The notes below the pieces were generated by a model. That model worked only from the letters and a program-made list of their open reading frames with translations. It was not told the DNA's origin and did not search any database. From NIOZ-UU13 sp035528395 (GTDB lineage Bacteria > Planctomycetota > Phycisphaerae > Sedimentisphaerales > Anaerobacaceae), in contig DATKYR010000176.1 in assembly GCA_035528395.1 (NCBI GenBank), positions 1 through 64,000 on the forward strand: a stretch of 64,000 nt of DNA. The letters are read 5' to 3'. This document shows positions 54,106 to 62,709 of this stretch, in pieces; the first letter of the stretch is position 1, and every line of letters begins with the position of its first letter. The position numbers were made by a program, and so were the translations under genes.

Positions 54106-54477
54106 ATGCCAACTATAAATCAGTTAGTAAGACGTCCTCGAGCGAAATCGAAGGGCCACAAGCGAGTATCCGATATTAGCGGTTCGCCTCAGAGAAGAGG
54201 AGTGTGCCTGATAGTGAGGACTCAGACGCCCAAGAAGCCGAACTCGGCTTTGCGGAAAATCGCCCGTGTCCGGCTGACCAACGGGAAGGAAGTTACAGCT
54301 TACATACCGGGCATCGACCACAATCTTCAGGAACACAGCACGGTTACGATTCGCGGTGGGCGGGTCAGAGACCTTCCGGGAGTTCGGTATCATATCGTCC
54401 GCGGCGTCCTGGACTGTGCCGGCGTGGCTAATCGAAAACAAGGCAGAAGTAAATACGGTGCAAAAAAGGCAAAATAG
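54106..54477 (+). CDS. rpsL: 30S ribosomal protein S12
   Basis: 123 residues, normal. PKKPNSALRKIARVRLTNG and RGGRVRDLPGVRYHIVRG are the decoding-centre motifs; the Lys before PNS is present, so no classic streptomycin-resistance change is seen. The N terminus (RRPRAKSKGHKRVSDISGSP) is somewhat diverged. The start is preceded by AGATACGAAAGACGAGACAA. Confidence 0.96.
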   Translation: MPTINQLVRRPRAKSKGHKRVSDISGSPQRRGVCLIVRTQTPKKPNSALRKIARVRLTNGKEVTAYIPGIDHNLQEHSTVTIRGGRVRDLPGVRYHIVRGVLDCAGVANRKQGRSKYGAKKAK

Positions 54478-54539
54478 AACCAAGACTACAGACCCAAGAC
54501 TAAAGTCTTGTCTCTGTAATCCTGAACGAGGAAAAAGTA

Positions 54540-55013
54540 ATGGCTAAAAAGTTTACCGCTTCAAGTCAACAATTAAAGCCGGACGCGAAATATAACAGCA
54601 AGCTGGTCTCCAAGTTCGTGAACTGTTTGATGTGGGACGGTAAGAAAAGCACTGCGCAGCAAGTTTTTTATGATGCTATGGATATAATCGGGAAAAATAT
54701 CAAGGAAGTTGAGACCCTTGAGGTATTCGAGAAGGCGATAAACAACGTGAGGCCTTTGATTGAGGTTCGCAGCAAGCGTATCGGCGGAGCCAGTTATCAG
54801 GTTCCGATGCAGGTAAGTGCCAGGCGCCAGCAGTCGCTTGCCTTCAGATGGATATTAGCCTCAGCCAGGAGCAAAAAGGGCAAGCCTATGTGCGAGCGTC
54901 TGGCTTCTGAATTGATAGATGCTTATAACGAACACGGCGGTGCAATGACTATGCGGGAGAATATCCACAGAATGGCAGAAGCAAATAAGGCTTTCGCCCA
55001 CTTTGCCTGGTAA
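54540..55013 (+). CDS. rpsG: 30S ribosomal protein S7
   Basis: 157 residues. It organises the 3' domain of 16S rRNA. LVSKFVNCLMWDGKKSTAQQVFYDAM, VRSKRIGGASYQVPM and MRENIHRMAEANKAFAHF are canonical. GAGGAAAAAGTA precedes the ATG. A strong terminator follows, ending the secE-rpsG transcription unit. Confidence 0.96.
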   Translation: MAKKFTASSQQLKPDAKYNSKLVSKFVNCLMWDGKKSTAQQVFYDAMDIIGKNIKEVETLEVFEKAINNVRPLIEVRSKRIGGASYQVPMQVSARRQQSLAFRWILASARSKKGKPMCERLASELIDAYNEHGGAMTMRENIHRMAEANKAFAHFAW

Positions 55014-55027
55014 GATCTGTCGTTTAT

Positions 55028-55071
55028 AACTGCCACGGTGTGTTTATGAAAATAACCGTGGCAGTTTTTTT
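55028..55071 (+). terminator. Strong rho-independent terminator after rpsG
   Basis: A perfect 12-bp stem, AACTGCCACGGT (55028-55039) and ACCGTGGCAGTT (55055-55066), with a T-run to 55071. It separates rpsG from fusA, which normally share a transcript in other bacteria. Confidence 0.85.
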
Positions 55072-55101
55072 ATATCGAATAGCGGCGTGCATATTACCGT
55101 G

Positions 55102-55150
55102 TAGGGGCAGGCCTATTTGCCTGCCCAGGGCAACCACATCGGGTTGCACC
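55102..55150. repeat. GGGCAGGC / GGGCAACCACA repeat before fusA
   Basis: GGGCAGGC/GCCTGCCC hairpin (with CTATTT loop) followed by GGGCAACCACATCGGGTTGC. The best-preserved copy of this family in the window. Confidence 0.65.
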
Positions 55151-55174
55151 TGAACAAGAGACGAGATACGAATA

Positions 55175-57250
55175 ATGTCGGGTGTTTTAGAAAAATTACG
55201 CAATATCGGGATTATGGCTCATATCGACGCCGGCAAAACAACGGTAACGGAGCGCATTCTTTTCTATACGGGCAAAACCTACAAAATGGGGGAGGTCCAC
55301 GACGGTACTGCTGTTATGGACTTTATGGAAGAGGAACAAAAAAGAGGCATTACTATCACTTCAGCCGCGACAAAATGTCCCTGGAAGGATTTTGAAATCA
55401 ACCTTATCGATACCCCGGGCCATATTGACTTTACTGCCGAGGTCGAAAGGTCGTTGCGTGTTCTCGATGGTGCTGTAGCCGTTTTTGACGGCAGCGAAGG
55501 TGTGCAGGCCCAGAGTGAAACCGTCTGGAGACAGGGGCAAAAATACGATCTGCCCTGTCTTTGCTTTGTGAATAAGATGGACAAAGTCGGCGCCGATTTT
55601 GAGATGACCGTTGACAGTATTCGCGATAAGCTCCTTGCCAATCCGATTTTAATGCAGATTCCCATTGGAGCCGAGAACTCTTTTGCCGGGATAATAGACC
55701 TGATAAAGATGCAGGCGGTTTTCTATAAGGCTGAAAAGATGGGAGCGACTTTTGAAGAAACTGAAATTCCCTCGGAGTTGAAACAAACTGCTCAGCAGCA
55801 AAGACACCAGATGATTGAACTTGCAGCCGAATACGATAACGAGCTAATGGACAGCTATGTTCACGATAAGCCGGCCGATGTTAACATAATTACCAGAGCA
55901 ATCAGAACAGGAATCCTGAGCAACAAGCTTCATCCGGTATTTGTCGGCTCTGCCTTGAAGTATATTGGTGTGCAAAGGCTGCTTGACGGCATTCTATCGT
56001 ATCTGCCTTCTCCATTGGATAAACCTGTCCTGACCGGCCACAAACCGTCCGATAAAAATAAGAAAATAACCATTAAGTGCGATCCAAATGGGAGTATGGT
56101 GGCGCTGGTGTTTAAAATTACCAGTGATGTGCACGGCGATTTGAACTTTCTGAGGATATATCAGGGCAAATTGAAGTCCGGCAGCAGGGTCTTGGATGCA
56201 AATCGCAATCGTCGTGAGAATATTACGAGGATATATGAGATGCACGCCAACGAGCGTAAAATTTTGGACTCAGCCAGTGCCGGCGATATTGTGGCAGTTG
56301 TAGGGCTCAAGCAAACGCTTACGGGCGATACGATTTGTGACCCGAAAAGACCTGTTTGCCTGCCAAGCATTACGTTTCCCCAGACGGTTATTAACATGTC
56401 GATAGAGCCCAGAACGGCAGCGGAAAAGGCAAAATTGGCTGAGGCACTGGCTGACTTGAAGCGTGAAGACCCGACTTTTGAATGTAAGATAGACGGGGAG
56501 ACCGGCCAAACAATCATTAGCGGAATGGGGGAATTGCACTTAGAGGTATTGCAGCACAAGCTGGTAAGAGAGAAAGGAGTTAACATCAGGGTTGGAAGAC
56601 CCCGTGTCGCTTACAAGGAGGCTATCACGAAAACGGCCCAGGCCGAGGGTAAATTCATACGCCAGACTGGCGGTCACGGGCAATATGGCCATGTTGTTTT
56701 ACAGGTTGAGCCACTTTTGACCGAGGGCGGCCATTGGAGCCGCGAAATTGAATTCCAGAGTAATGTTTCTGCCGATTCGGTTCCAAGAGAGTTTATCCCT
56801 AATGTTGAAAGAGGCATCAAAGATGCCTTGAGCAGCGGTGTATTAGCGAGCTATCCTGTTGTGGGAGTTAAAGTTACGCTAATTGACGGCTCATTCCATT
56901 CTGTGGATTCCTCTGGATTGGCTTTTGAGCAGGCAGCCGCAATTGCGGTTGAAAAAGCGGTCAAAGAGGCAGAACCGGTGCTGCTTGAGCCGGTAATGCG
57001 GCTTCAGGTAGTAGTGCCCCAGGCTAATTTTGGGGCAGTACAAGGTAATTTGCTTGGAAAAAGGGGATTCATTACGAATTGTCGGGTTCATGGAAATATG
57101 CAGGTAATCGATGCTAAAGCTCCGCTGGTGGAATTATTTGGTTATTCCAGCGAAATAAGAAGTTTAACGGCCGGCAGGGGGACCTTTACTATGGAGCCTT
57201 TGAGCTATGAGAAGGCCCCGGAGCAGATTGCCAAGCAGATTATTTTTTAA
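55175..57250 (+). CDS. fusA: Elongation factor G
   Basis: 691 residues. GTPase for translocation. P-loop AHIDAGKT (15-22), RGITITSAAT, DTPGHIDFTAEVERSLRVLDG, NKMDK, then domains II-V with GMGELHLEVLQHKLVRE and GQYGHVVLQVEPL. The start follows AGAGACGAGATACGAATA. It lies after a terminator, so it should have its own promoter between 55072 and 55174, though none is evident by eye. Confidence 0.96.
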   Translation: MSGVLEKLRNIGIMAHIDAGKTTVTERILFYTGKTYKMGEVHDGTAVMDFMEEEQKRGITITSAATKCPWKDFEINLIDTPGHIDFTAEVERSLRVLDGAVAVFDGSEGVQAQSETVWRQGQKYDLPCLCFVNKMDKVGADFEMTVDSIRDKLLANPILMQIPIGAENSFAGIIDLIKMQAVFYKAEKMGATFEETEIPSELKQTAQQQRHQMIELAAEYDNELMDSYVHDKPADVNIITRAIRTGILSNKLHPVFVGSALKYIGVQRLLDGILSYLPSPLDKPVLTGHKPSDKNKKITIKCDPNGSMVALVFKITSDVHGDLNFLRIYQGKLKSGSRVLDANRNRRENITRIYEMHANERKILDSASAGDIVAVVGLKQTLTGDTICDPKRPVCLPSITFPQTVINMSIEPRTAAEKAKLAEALADLKREDPTFECKIDGETGQTIISGMGELHLEVLQHKLVREKGVNIRVGRPRVAYKEAITKTAQAEGKFIRQTGGHGQYGHVVLQVEPLLTEGGHWSREIEFQSNVSADSVPREFIPNVERGIKDALSSGVLASYPVVGVKVTLIDGSFHSVDSSGLAFEQAAAIAVEKAVKEAEPVLLEPVMRLQVVVPQANFGAVQGNLLGKRGFITNCRVHGNMQVIDAKAPLVELFGYSSEIRSLTAGRGTFTMEPLSYEKAPEQIAKQIIF

Positions 57251-57299
57251 AAAAAATATAATTTTTTTGTGTTTGAGCCAATTTTTTTCCGACAATTTG

Positions 57300-57328
57300 T
57301 TGACAGCATTTGATTTATGTGATAATAT
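57300..57328 (+). promoter_or_regulatory. Consensus sigma70-type promoter of the S10 operon
   Basis: Perfect TTGACA at 57300-57305, a 17-bp spacer and TATAAT-like TAATAT at 57323-57328. It faces rpsJ, 555 bp downstream. Confidence 0.75.
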
Positions 57329-57882
57329 TCTGAGTTTTGCAGCCGTAGCGAGCATTGCCAGGGATGGCTTTGCGTAAGTTGTAGTTGGGCTGTGGCATAT
57401 CCGAAATTCTGTGGTTAGGAATGGTTTTTAACTCTGTTGTAGGGGTGTACCAACAGATGATAAACGGTTTTTGGATGGGCCGTAGTTGGTCCGAACCCGA
57501 ACTCTTAAGGAAGGCGAATTTGATAGTGATTATTGAAAAACGAAATCGCAAACAGCAAGTCAGCAATCAATAATCGGTTAAGGGGCCTTTCCTGCCAAAA
57601 ATCAAACAATAAGTGTGACGGATAGCAGAAAAACTATAGACTAAAAGTGGATTTTATTTTGTTTTCGGTTTATTAAGTTGATATACTTCAAGGCCTTATA
57701 AGCATGAAAGGAAACGAATCCTCTTAGAAATGCTTTGGCAACGAATAATACGGCATGAAACGGTAAAGTTTCTAAGTGGGTGACAATAAGATAAAGCTGC
57801 TGTCTTGTCTGCTGGTTTTACTCCGGGAAAACTTGCCCGGAGGAAAGCCGGTAGAAGATGGCGGGCAGCGTAGAGGAAAGTT
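57329..57882 (+). promoter_or_regulatory. Long untranslated leader of the S10 operon
   Basis: About 550 bases with no convincing gene; the 62-codon frame at 57385-57573 lacks a start signal and recognisable features. Visible structure includes CTCCGGG/CCCGGAG (57822-57843) just before rpsJ, whose RBS is GAGGAAAG. In other bacteria an L4-controlled leader regulates this operon; here a comparable role is inferred only. Confidence 0.5.
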
Positions 57883-58197
57883 ATGGCTGCTGAAACTGAA
57901 AGAATAAGAATTAAGATGGAGTCCTACGACCACAGAGCTCTTGATGCATCCGCGAAGGAAATAGTGGAGCATGCTCGAAAGACCAATGCCCGTGTAAGTG
58001 GTCCGGTGCCTCTGCCCACACGTGTTGAAAGATATACAGTTTTGCGCAGTCCGCACATCGACAAGAAATCGCGTGAGCAGTTCGAGTTGAGGACTCATAA
58101 ACGTCTGATTGATATTCACGAGGCCAACGCCCGAACGGTTGAAGTGTTAAACCGTTTAGTCGTACCGGCGGGAGTCTTTGTGAGGATAAAAGCCTGA
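57883..58197 (+). CDS. rpsJ: 30S ribosomal protein S10
   Basis: 104 residues. First gene of the S10 operon; also the NusE antitermination partner of NusG. RIRIKMESYDHRALDASAKEIVE, PLPTRVERYTVLRSPHIDKKS and HKRLIDI are conserved. GAGGAAAG precedes the ATG. Confidence 0.97.
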   Translation: MAAETERIRIKMESYDHRALDASAKEIVEHARKTNARVSGPVPLPTRVERYTVLRSPHIDKKSREQFELRTHKRLIDIHEANARTVEVLNRLVVPAGVFVRIKA

Positions 58198-58234
58198 TTC
58201 GTGAGGCGAATCACGCGATACGAGAAACGAAGTT

Positions 58235-58882
58235 ATGGCGATGTTGTTAGGCAAAAAAGTTGGGATGACCCAGGTTTATGACGAATCGGGTGCATTGGTG
58301 CCTGTTACGGTCATACAGGCCGGCCCGTGTGTCGTTATGCAGGTAAAAATAGCTGAGACCGACGGCTATAACGCTGTTCAGCTTGGTTTCGATGAGATAA
58401 AGCCGGTGCGGAGGAAGAATCCGCAAATCGGGCATGCTCAGAAAGCCAACACGACCCCGAAGAAATTTATCAAAGAGATGCGATTAGCCGACGATGCCGA
58501 ACAGCCATACGAAGCTGGAAGTTCCGTGACGGTTTCGGTCTTTGCGGAAGACAAATTTGTTGATGTTGTGGGGACGAGCAAGGGCAAAGGTTTTGCCGGC
58601 GTTATGAAGCGGCACGGCTTTGGTGGTTTCCCCGCCTCGCACGGCACGGAACGAAAACACAGGGCCCCCGGCTCGATATCGAGTTTCGCCAGTGACGCCG
58701 GACATGGTCCAGGCCCTAAAAGAGGCAAGAAAATGGCAGGTCATTTGGGCAATTGTCGGGTTACTACGAAAAACCATAAGCTGGTAGAGATAGACGAAGA
58801 GAAGAACTTATTGGTCGTTAAGGGTTCTGTGCCCGGCCCGGCCGGTTGTTATTGTATTGTACGTAGTGCTAAAAAGGCGTAA
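58235..58882 (+). CDS. rplC: 50S ribosomal protein L3
   Basis: 215 residues. MLLGKKVGMTQVYDESG, GTSKGKGFAGVMKRHGFGG, SHGTERKHRAPGSI and GPKRGKKMAGHLG match the bacterial family, including the loop reaching the peptidyl transferase centre. The start follows CGCGATACGAGAAACGAAGTT. Confidence 0.96.
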   Translation: MAMLLGKKVGMTQVYDESGALVPVTVIQAGPCVVMQVKIAETDGYNAVQLGFDEIKPVRRKNPQIGHAQKANTTPKKFIKEMRLADDAEQPYEAGSSVTVSVFAEDKFVDVVGTSKGKGFAGVMKRHGFGGFPASHGTERKHRAPGSISSFASDAGHGPGPKRGKKMAGHLGNCRVTTKNHKLVEIDEEKNLLVVKGSVPGPAGCYCIVRSAKKA

Positions 58883-58907
58883 GTAATGAAAGAACGAAAC
58901 CTGAAAA

Positions 58908-59543
58908 ATGATTGATTTGGCGGTTTACAACACAGATGGGCAGGAAGTCGAGAGCCTGAAAGTTGATGAGGCGGTTTTCGGTGGCTCAGTCAGATACCCG
59001 CTGCTTAAGCAGGCCATAGTTATGTATCATGCTAACAAGCGTGTGGGAACTGCGGCCAACAAGGGCAGAAGTATGGTTGAAGGTTCGGGCAGAAAGCTGT
59101 TCAGGCAAAAGGGTACCGGAAATGCCCGCGTTGGTAACATCAGAACCGGCAAACGAGTCGGCGGCGGTGTAACCTTTGCCAAGAGCCTCAGAGATTTCGG
59201 CAAACGTATGCCTAAAAAGCAAAGAAGATTAGCCAGAGACTCGGCGATATTGGCAAAGCTTTTGAGTAACAATGTTGTCGTGGTTGACGGGCTAAATTTT
59301 GAAAAACCAAAAACCAAAGAGTTTAAAGGCATTCTGAATAACTTAAAAATTGAACGCAGCTGCCTGGTAACGATTAACACAGCAGATTTAAACCTTTACA
59401 GATCAGCTAAGAATGTTCCAAAGGTAGTTGTTATGCCTGTTAGCGAACTGAACGCCGGTGATATCTGTAAATACCGCAAAATGCTGTTTACCAAAGAGGC
59501 GTTTTTATCTGTTTTGAACAGAGACAAGGCAAGCGAGAATTAA
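58908..59543 (+). CDS. rplD: 50S ribosomal protein L4
   Basis: 211 residues. LLKQAIVMYHANKRVGTAANKGRSMVEGSG, KLFRQKGTGNARVGNIRT and SLRDFGKRMPKKQRRLA form the exit-tunnel extension and globular core. In several bacteria L4 represses the S10 operon by binding its leader, which would fit the long leader here. Confidence 0.95.
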   Translation: MIDLAVYNTDGQEVESLKVDEAVFGGSVRYPLLKQAIVMYHANKRVGTAANKGRSMVEGSGRKLFRQKGTGNARVGNIRTGKRVGGGVTFAKSLRDFGKRMPKKQRRLARDSAILAKLLSNNVVVVDGLNFEKPKTKEFKGILNNLKIERSCLVTINTADLNLYRSAKNVPKVVVMPVSELNAGDICKYRKMLFTKEAFLSVLNRDKASEN

Positions 59544-59554
59544 CGGGTATTGGT

Positions 59555-59833
59555 GTGGATGATTATAACATAATAATTCGGCCTTTGATTACGGAGCAGG
59601 GGATGCACTTTGCGAGTGCAAAAAGTGCGTATTCCTTTGAGGTAAATAAGAAGGCCAATAAGACTCAGATAAAAAATGCTGTTGAAAAAATATACAATGT
59701 CAAGGTCCAAAAGGTAAGGACAGCTAATCGTAAAGGCAAACAACGCCGCAGAGGCAGAGCGATCGGAGAGACGTCGAGCTGGAAAAAGGCTGTTGTATTT
59801 CTGGACCCCGAGTTTCATATAGATTTATTCTAA
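59555..59833 (+). CDS. rplW: 50S ribosomal protein L23
   Basis: 92 residues from a GTG start; upstream DNA in this frame reaches no better start. NIIIRPLITEQGMHFAS and YSFEVNKKANKTQIKNAVEKIYNVKV are the family core; it docks SRP and trigger factor at the tunnel exit. Starts 12 nt after rplD. Confidence 0.94.
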   Translation: MDDYNIIIRPLITEQGMHFASAKSAYSFEVNKKANKTQIKNAVEKIYNVKVQKVRTANRKGKQRRRGRAIGETSSWKKAVVFLDPEFHIDLF

Positions 59834-59850
59834 AATACGGGATACGAATT

Positions 59851-60699
59851 ATGGGTATTAGAGTTTATAAACCAACAAGTGCCGGCCGGAGAAACAGCTC
59901 GGTCAACGATTATGCTGAGTTGACTACCGATAATCCCGAGAAGTCGCTTTGCAAACGGATTAAGAAGAACGGTGGTCGAAACCATTATGGTATTACTACC
60001 AGCCGATTCAGAGGCGGCGGTGCAAGAAGAATTTATCGTATTATCGATTTCAAGCGTAACAAGGACGGCGTCCCGGCGAAAGTAGCAACGATTGAATACG
60101 ACCCTAACAGGAATTGTTTTATATCTCTGCTGCACTACACCGACGGGGAAAAGAGGTATATATTAGCACCGTTTGGTATAAAGACCGGAGACCGGGTTGA
60201 AAGCGGCCTGGCTTGTGAGCCTAAGATTGGTAATGCGATGTCACTGTCGGCCGTTCCTGCGGGCATGGAGATTCATAATATCGAGATGCGAGCCGGCCAG
60301 GGTGGAAAGCTTGTCAGAGGCGCCGGCAGCGCCGCAAGAATTGTGGCAAAAGAAGGTAACTGGGTTACCATCATTTTGCCGAGCGGTGAGATGCGGACGG
60401 TTCGTATGGAATGCCGGGCAACAATTGGCCGAGTGAGTAACCCCGACCACCAGAATGTACGCATTGGCAAAGCCGGGCGAAAGCGGCATATGGGCCGCAG
60501 ACCACACGTAAGGGGAAAAGCGATGAATCCTGTTGCTCACCCAATGGGCGGCGGAGAAGGCAGGTCAAACGGCGGACGCCATCCCTGTTCGCCTACCGGT
60601 GTGCTGGCAAAAGGTGGGAAAACCAGAAACCCGCGAAATCCAAGTAACAAGAGGATTATTCGAAGACGAAAAAGTGGACGTTTTCAAATTAGAGTGTAG
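59851..60699 (+). CDS. rplB: 50S ribosomal protein L2
   Basis: 282 residues. KPTSAGRRNSSVNDY, GRNHYGITTSRFRGGGARR, the central RNA-binding AGQGGKLVRGAGSAARIVAK and the C-terminal RPHVRGKAMNPVAHPMGGGE with the conserved His. CGGGATACGAATT directly precedes the ATG. Confidence 0.96.
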   Translation: MGIRVYKPTSAGRRNSSVNDYAELTTDNPEKSLCKRIKKNGGRNHYGITTSRFRGGGARRIYRIIDFKRNKDGVPAKVATIEYDPNRNCFISLLHYTDGEKRYILAPFGIKTGDRVESGLACEPKIGNAMSLSAVPAGMEIHNIEMRAGQGGKLVRGAGSAARIVAKEGNWVTIILPSGEMRTVRMECRATIGRVSNPDHQNVRIGKAGRKRHMGRRPHVRGKAMNPVAHPMGGGEGRSNGGRHPCSPTGVLAKGGKTRNPRNPSNKRIIRRRKSGRFQIRV

Positions 60700-60765
60700 A
60701 AGGCAAAAGCAGTTGAATATTTGATTTAGTTGTGCGAAAAACGTACATGATGTGAGATACGAGAA

Positions 60766-61035
60766 ATGGGAAGATCTCTTAAAAAAGGACCATACGTTGA
60801 CGACAAGCTGTTTGGCAAGGTCAACAAGCAAATTGCCTCCGGTTCTCGCGAGCCGATAAAGACCTGGGCAAGAAGATGTACGATAGTCCCGGAGTTCGTG
60901 GGTTTTACATTTATGGTCCACAATGGCAAGATGTTTCATAAAGTGTTTGTTACCGAGGATATGGTGGGGCATAAGTTAGGTGAATTTTCGCCCACACGTA
61001 CGTTTAAGGGACATTCGAGTAAGAAGATAAAGTAA
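60766..61035 (+). CDS. rpsS: 30S ribosomal protein S19
   Basis: 89 residues. MGRSLKKGPYVDDKLFGKV, TWARRCTIVPEFVGFTFMVH and HKLGEFSPTRTFKGHS are canonical. The leader word TGAGATACGAGAA sits immediately before the ATG. Confidence 0.96.
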   Translation: MGRSLKKGPYVDDKLFGKVNKQIASGSREPIKTWARRCTIVPEFVGFTFMVHNGKMFHKVFVTEDMVGHKLGEFSPTRTFKGHSSKKIK

Positions 61036-61077
61036 TATGCGTGAAGCGCTGTTCGTGAAGCCAAGTTTGAGATTTTT

Positions 61078-61626
61078 ATGCTAAGTGCTAATAAGTTAAA
61101 AGAGTTTTGCCAGGACCGTCAGGTGGATATAAGCCAGTTGGCCGACCACCTTGCCGGCCCCAAACTTAATAAGAAGCAAGCTGTAGCAGCTATTAAGAAC
61201 TGGCAAAAAGGGCTGTTCAAACCCGAACCGCGTGCGGATGATATTCGCCGTTTGGCGGGCGCTTTGTCTGTTGAGGTAAATGATATAGCCAACTGGCGTT
61301 CGTCTTATCGCTTTGCACCAATGTCGGCTCGCAAGGCCCGGTTGGTTACGCAGTTGATAGCCGGTCGAAGTGTTCAGGACGCAATGGACATCCTGAAGTT
61401 CACGAGAAAACGTGCAGCAACGATGATTGACAAGGTTTTAAGAAGCGCCGTTGCGAATGCCGACGAGCAGCAGGTTGACGTTGATAATCTATATGTTAGC
61501 TCGGCCCGCGTCGATGATGCAGGAATCCGCATCGGCACAAAAAGATGGATACCGAAAGACAGAGGCAGAGCGCATCCTATTCACAAAAAAGCTTGTCACA
61601 TACATATAACTGTAATGCAAATATAA
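61078..61626 (+). CDS. rplV: 50S ribosomal protein L22 with N-terminal HTH-like domain
   Basis: 182 residues, about 70 more than a standard L22. Residues ~76-182 are the L22 core (YRFAPMSARKARLVTQLIAG, the hairpin region, and RGRAHPIHKKACHIHITV). Residues 1-72 form a compact helical domain (LKEFCQDRQVDISQLADHL, AAIKNWQKGLFKPEP, DDIRRLAGALSVEVNDIANW) with the spacing of an XRE/Cro-type helix-turn-helix. There is no stop or frame change between the parts, and the ATG is the first after rpsS. The extension might bind rRNA or act in autoregulation; neither is shown. Confidence 0.93.
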   Translation: MLSANKLKEFCQDRQVDISQLADHLAGPKLNKKQAVAAIKNWQKGLFKPEPRADDIRRLAGALSVEVNDIANWRSSYRFAPMSARKARLVTQLIAGRSVQDAMDILKFTRKRAATMIDKVLRSAVANADEQQVDVDNLYVSSARVDDAGIRIGTKRWIPKDRGRAHPIHKKACHIHITVMQI

Positions 61627-61813
61627 AGGAAAGGATAAACATAAAATCCGAAATTCGAATATTGAAATCCGAAACAAATTTTCAAATTTTCAAATTTTCA
61701 AAACTTACTGTTTTGCTCATTTGAATTTTAGTCATTAGATATTGTTTCCACCGCCAGGTGTCCTGCGGAGAATTTCGAGTTTCGTGCTTCGGATTTAGGG
61801 TTTTTATGAGATT
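61627..61813. repeat. Word-repeat spacer splitting rplV and rpsC
   Basis: 187 bp where most bacteria have overlapping or adjacent genes. Left: AAATCCGAAATTCGAATATT and three TTTTCAAA units (61644-61700). Right: TTTCGAGTTTCGTGC, then TTCGGATTT (61773-61796), the reverse complement of the same word family. The arms could pair as a long imperfect stem. No gene. Confidence 0.65.
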
Positions 61814-62620
61814 ATGGGTCAAAAAGTATCGCCAATAGGTTTTAGAACGGGAATAACGCTTGGCTGGCAGAGCACATGGTTTGCTCCGAAGGCTAATTAC
61901 GGGGATTTTCTTGTCGAGGACCAGAAGATTCGTCGGTATGTCGATAGTAAATTTAACCGTCGTATGCCCAAAGGTGCGGTGGCAAAGACCGAAATAATCC
62001 GGACGCGCAACGAGGTAAAAGTAACACTGCACAGCGCTCGGCCCGGCGTGGTCATCGGCCCAAGGGGTGGTGAAGTCGATAGGTTACGGGAAGAGCTTGA
62101 GGAGATGACGGGTCGAAAGATAAGTGTCAACGTCATCGAGATAAAAGAACCGGACCTCGACGCTACATTAGTGGCTGAGTCAATTGCAGAACAGTTAAGT
62201 AAGCGAGCTTCATTCAGGCGTACGATGAAGCAGTATTGCGAGTTGGCGATGAACGCCGGCGCCAAAGGAGTTAAGATTATCTGCTCAGGACGGCTGGCGG
62301 GCTCGGAGATGGCCAGGAAGGAAACGCAGAAGCTTGGCAGTATTCCGCTGCATACGCTGGATGCTAATGTAGATTACGCCGTAGCAACATCGAGGACAAC
62401 ATACGGGGCAATCGGCGTTAAAACCTGGATTTATAAAGGCAAATTCGGTGAAGAAATTACGCAAATGCCACGTCGTCGTCGGCGCCCGCCAAGGCGGATT
62501 AGCCCGGCGATGAGGGACGGCGGCAGGGTTAAAGCTAAAAATGTACCGGTACAAGAAGGTAGTAAAAGCGCCACTGAAGCTAATGTGGCAGTACCACCGG
62601 CGGAGCCTGAGAAGGGTTAG
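61814..62620 (+). CDS. rpsC: 30S ribosomal protein S3
   Basis: 268 residues, longer than usual because of a ~50-residue Arg-rich then Ala/Pro/Glu tail (PRRRRRPPRRISPAMRD). MGQKVSPIGFRTGITLGWQS, the KH-domain loop VVIGPRGGEVDRL, and ELAMNAGAKGVKIICSGRLAGSEMARKE are conserved. It lines the mRNA entry with S4 and S5. Confidence 0.96.
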   Translation: MGQKVSPIGFRTGITLGWQSTWFAPKANYGDFLVEDQKIRRYVDSKFNRRMPKGAVAKTEIIRTRNEVKVTLHSARPGVVIGPRGGEVDRLREELEEMTGRKISVNVIEIKEPDLDATLVAESIAEQLSKRASFRRTMKQYCELAMNAGAKGVKIICSGRLAGSEMARKETQKLGSIPLHTLDANVDYAVATSRTTYGAIGVKTWIYKGKFGEEITQMPRRRRRPPRRISPAMRDGGRVKAKNVPVQEGSKSATEANVAVPPAEPEKG

Positions 62621-62709
62621 TCAAGCGGTACAGATGCAAGTTGAAAAATAGGCCTTTCCTTAAAAGAAAGTGCTTTTTTTAGGTACGTATTTTACAAAGG
62701 TTTGAAAAA

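Noticed and set aside
57385..57573. 62-codon ORF in the S10 leader
   Set aside because: No ribosome binding site, no recognisable features, and placed in what looks like a structured leader.
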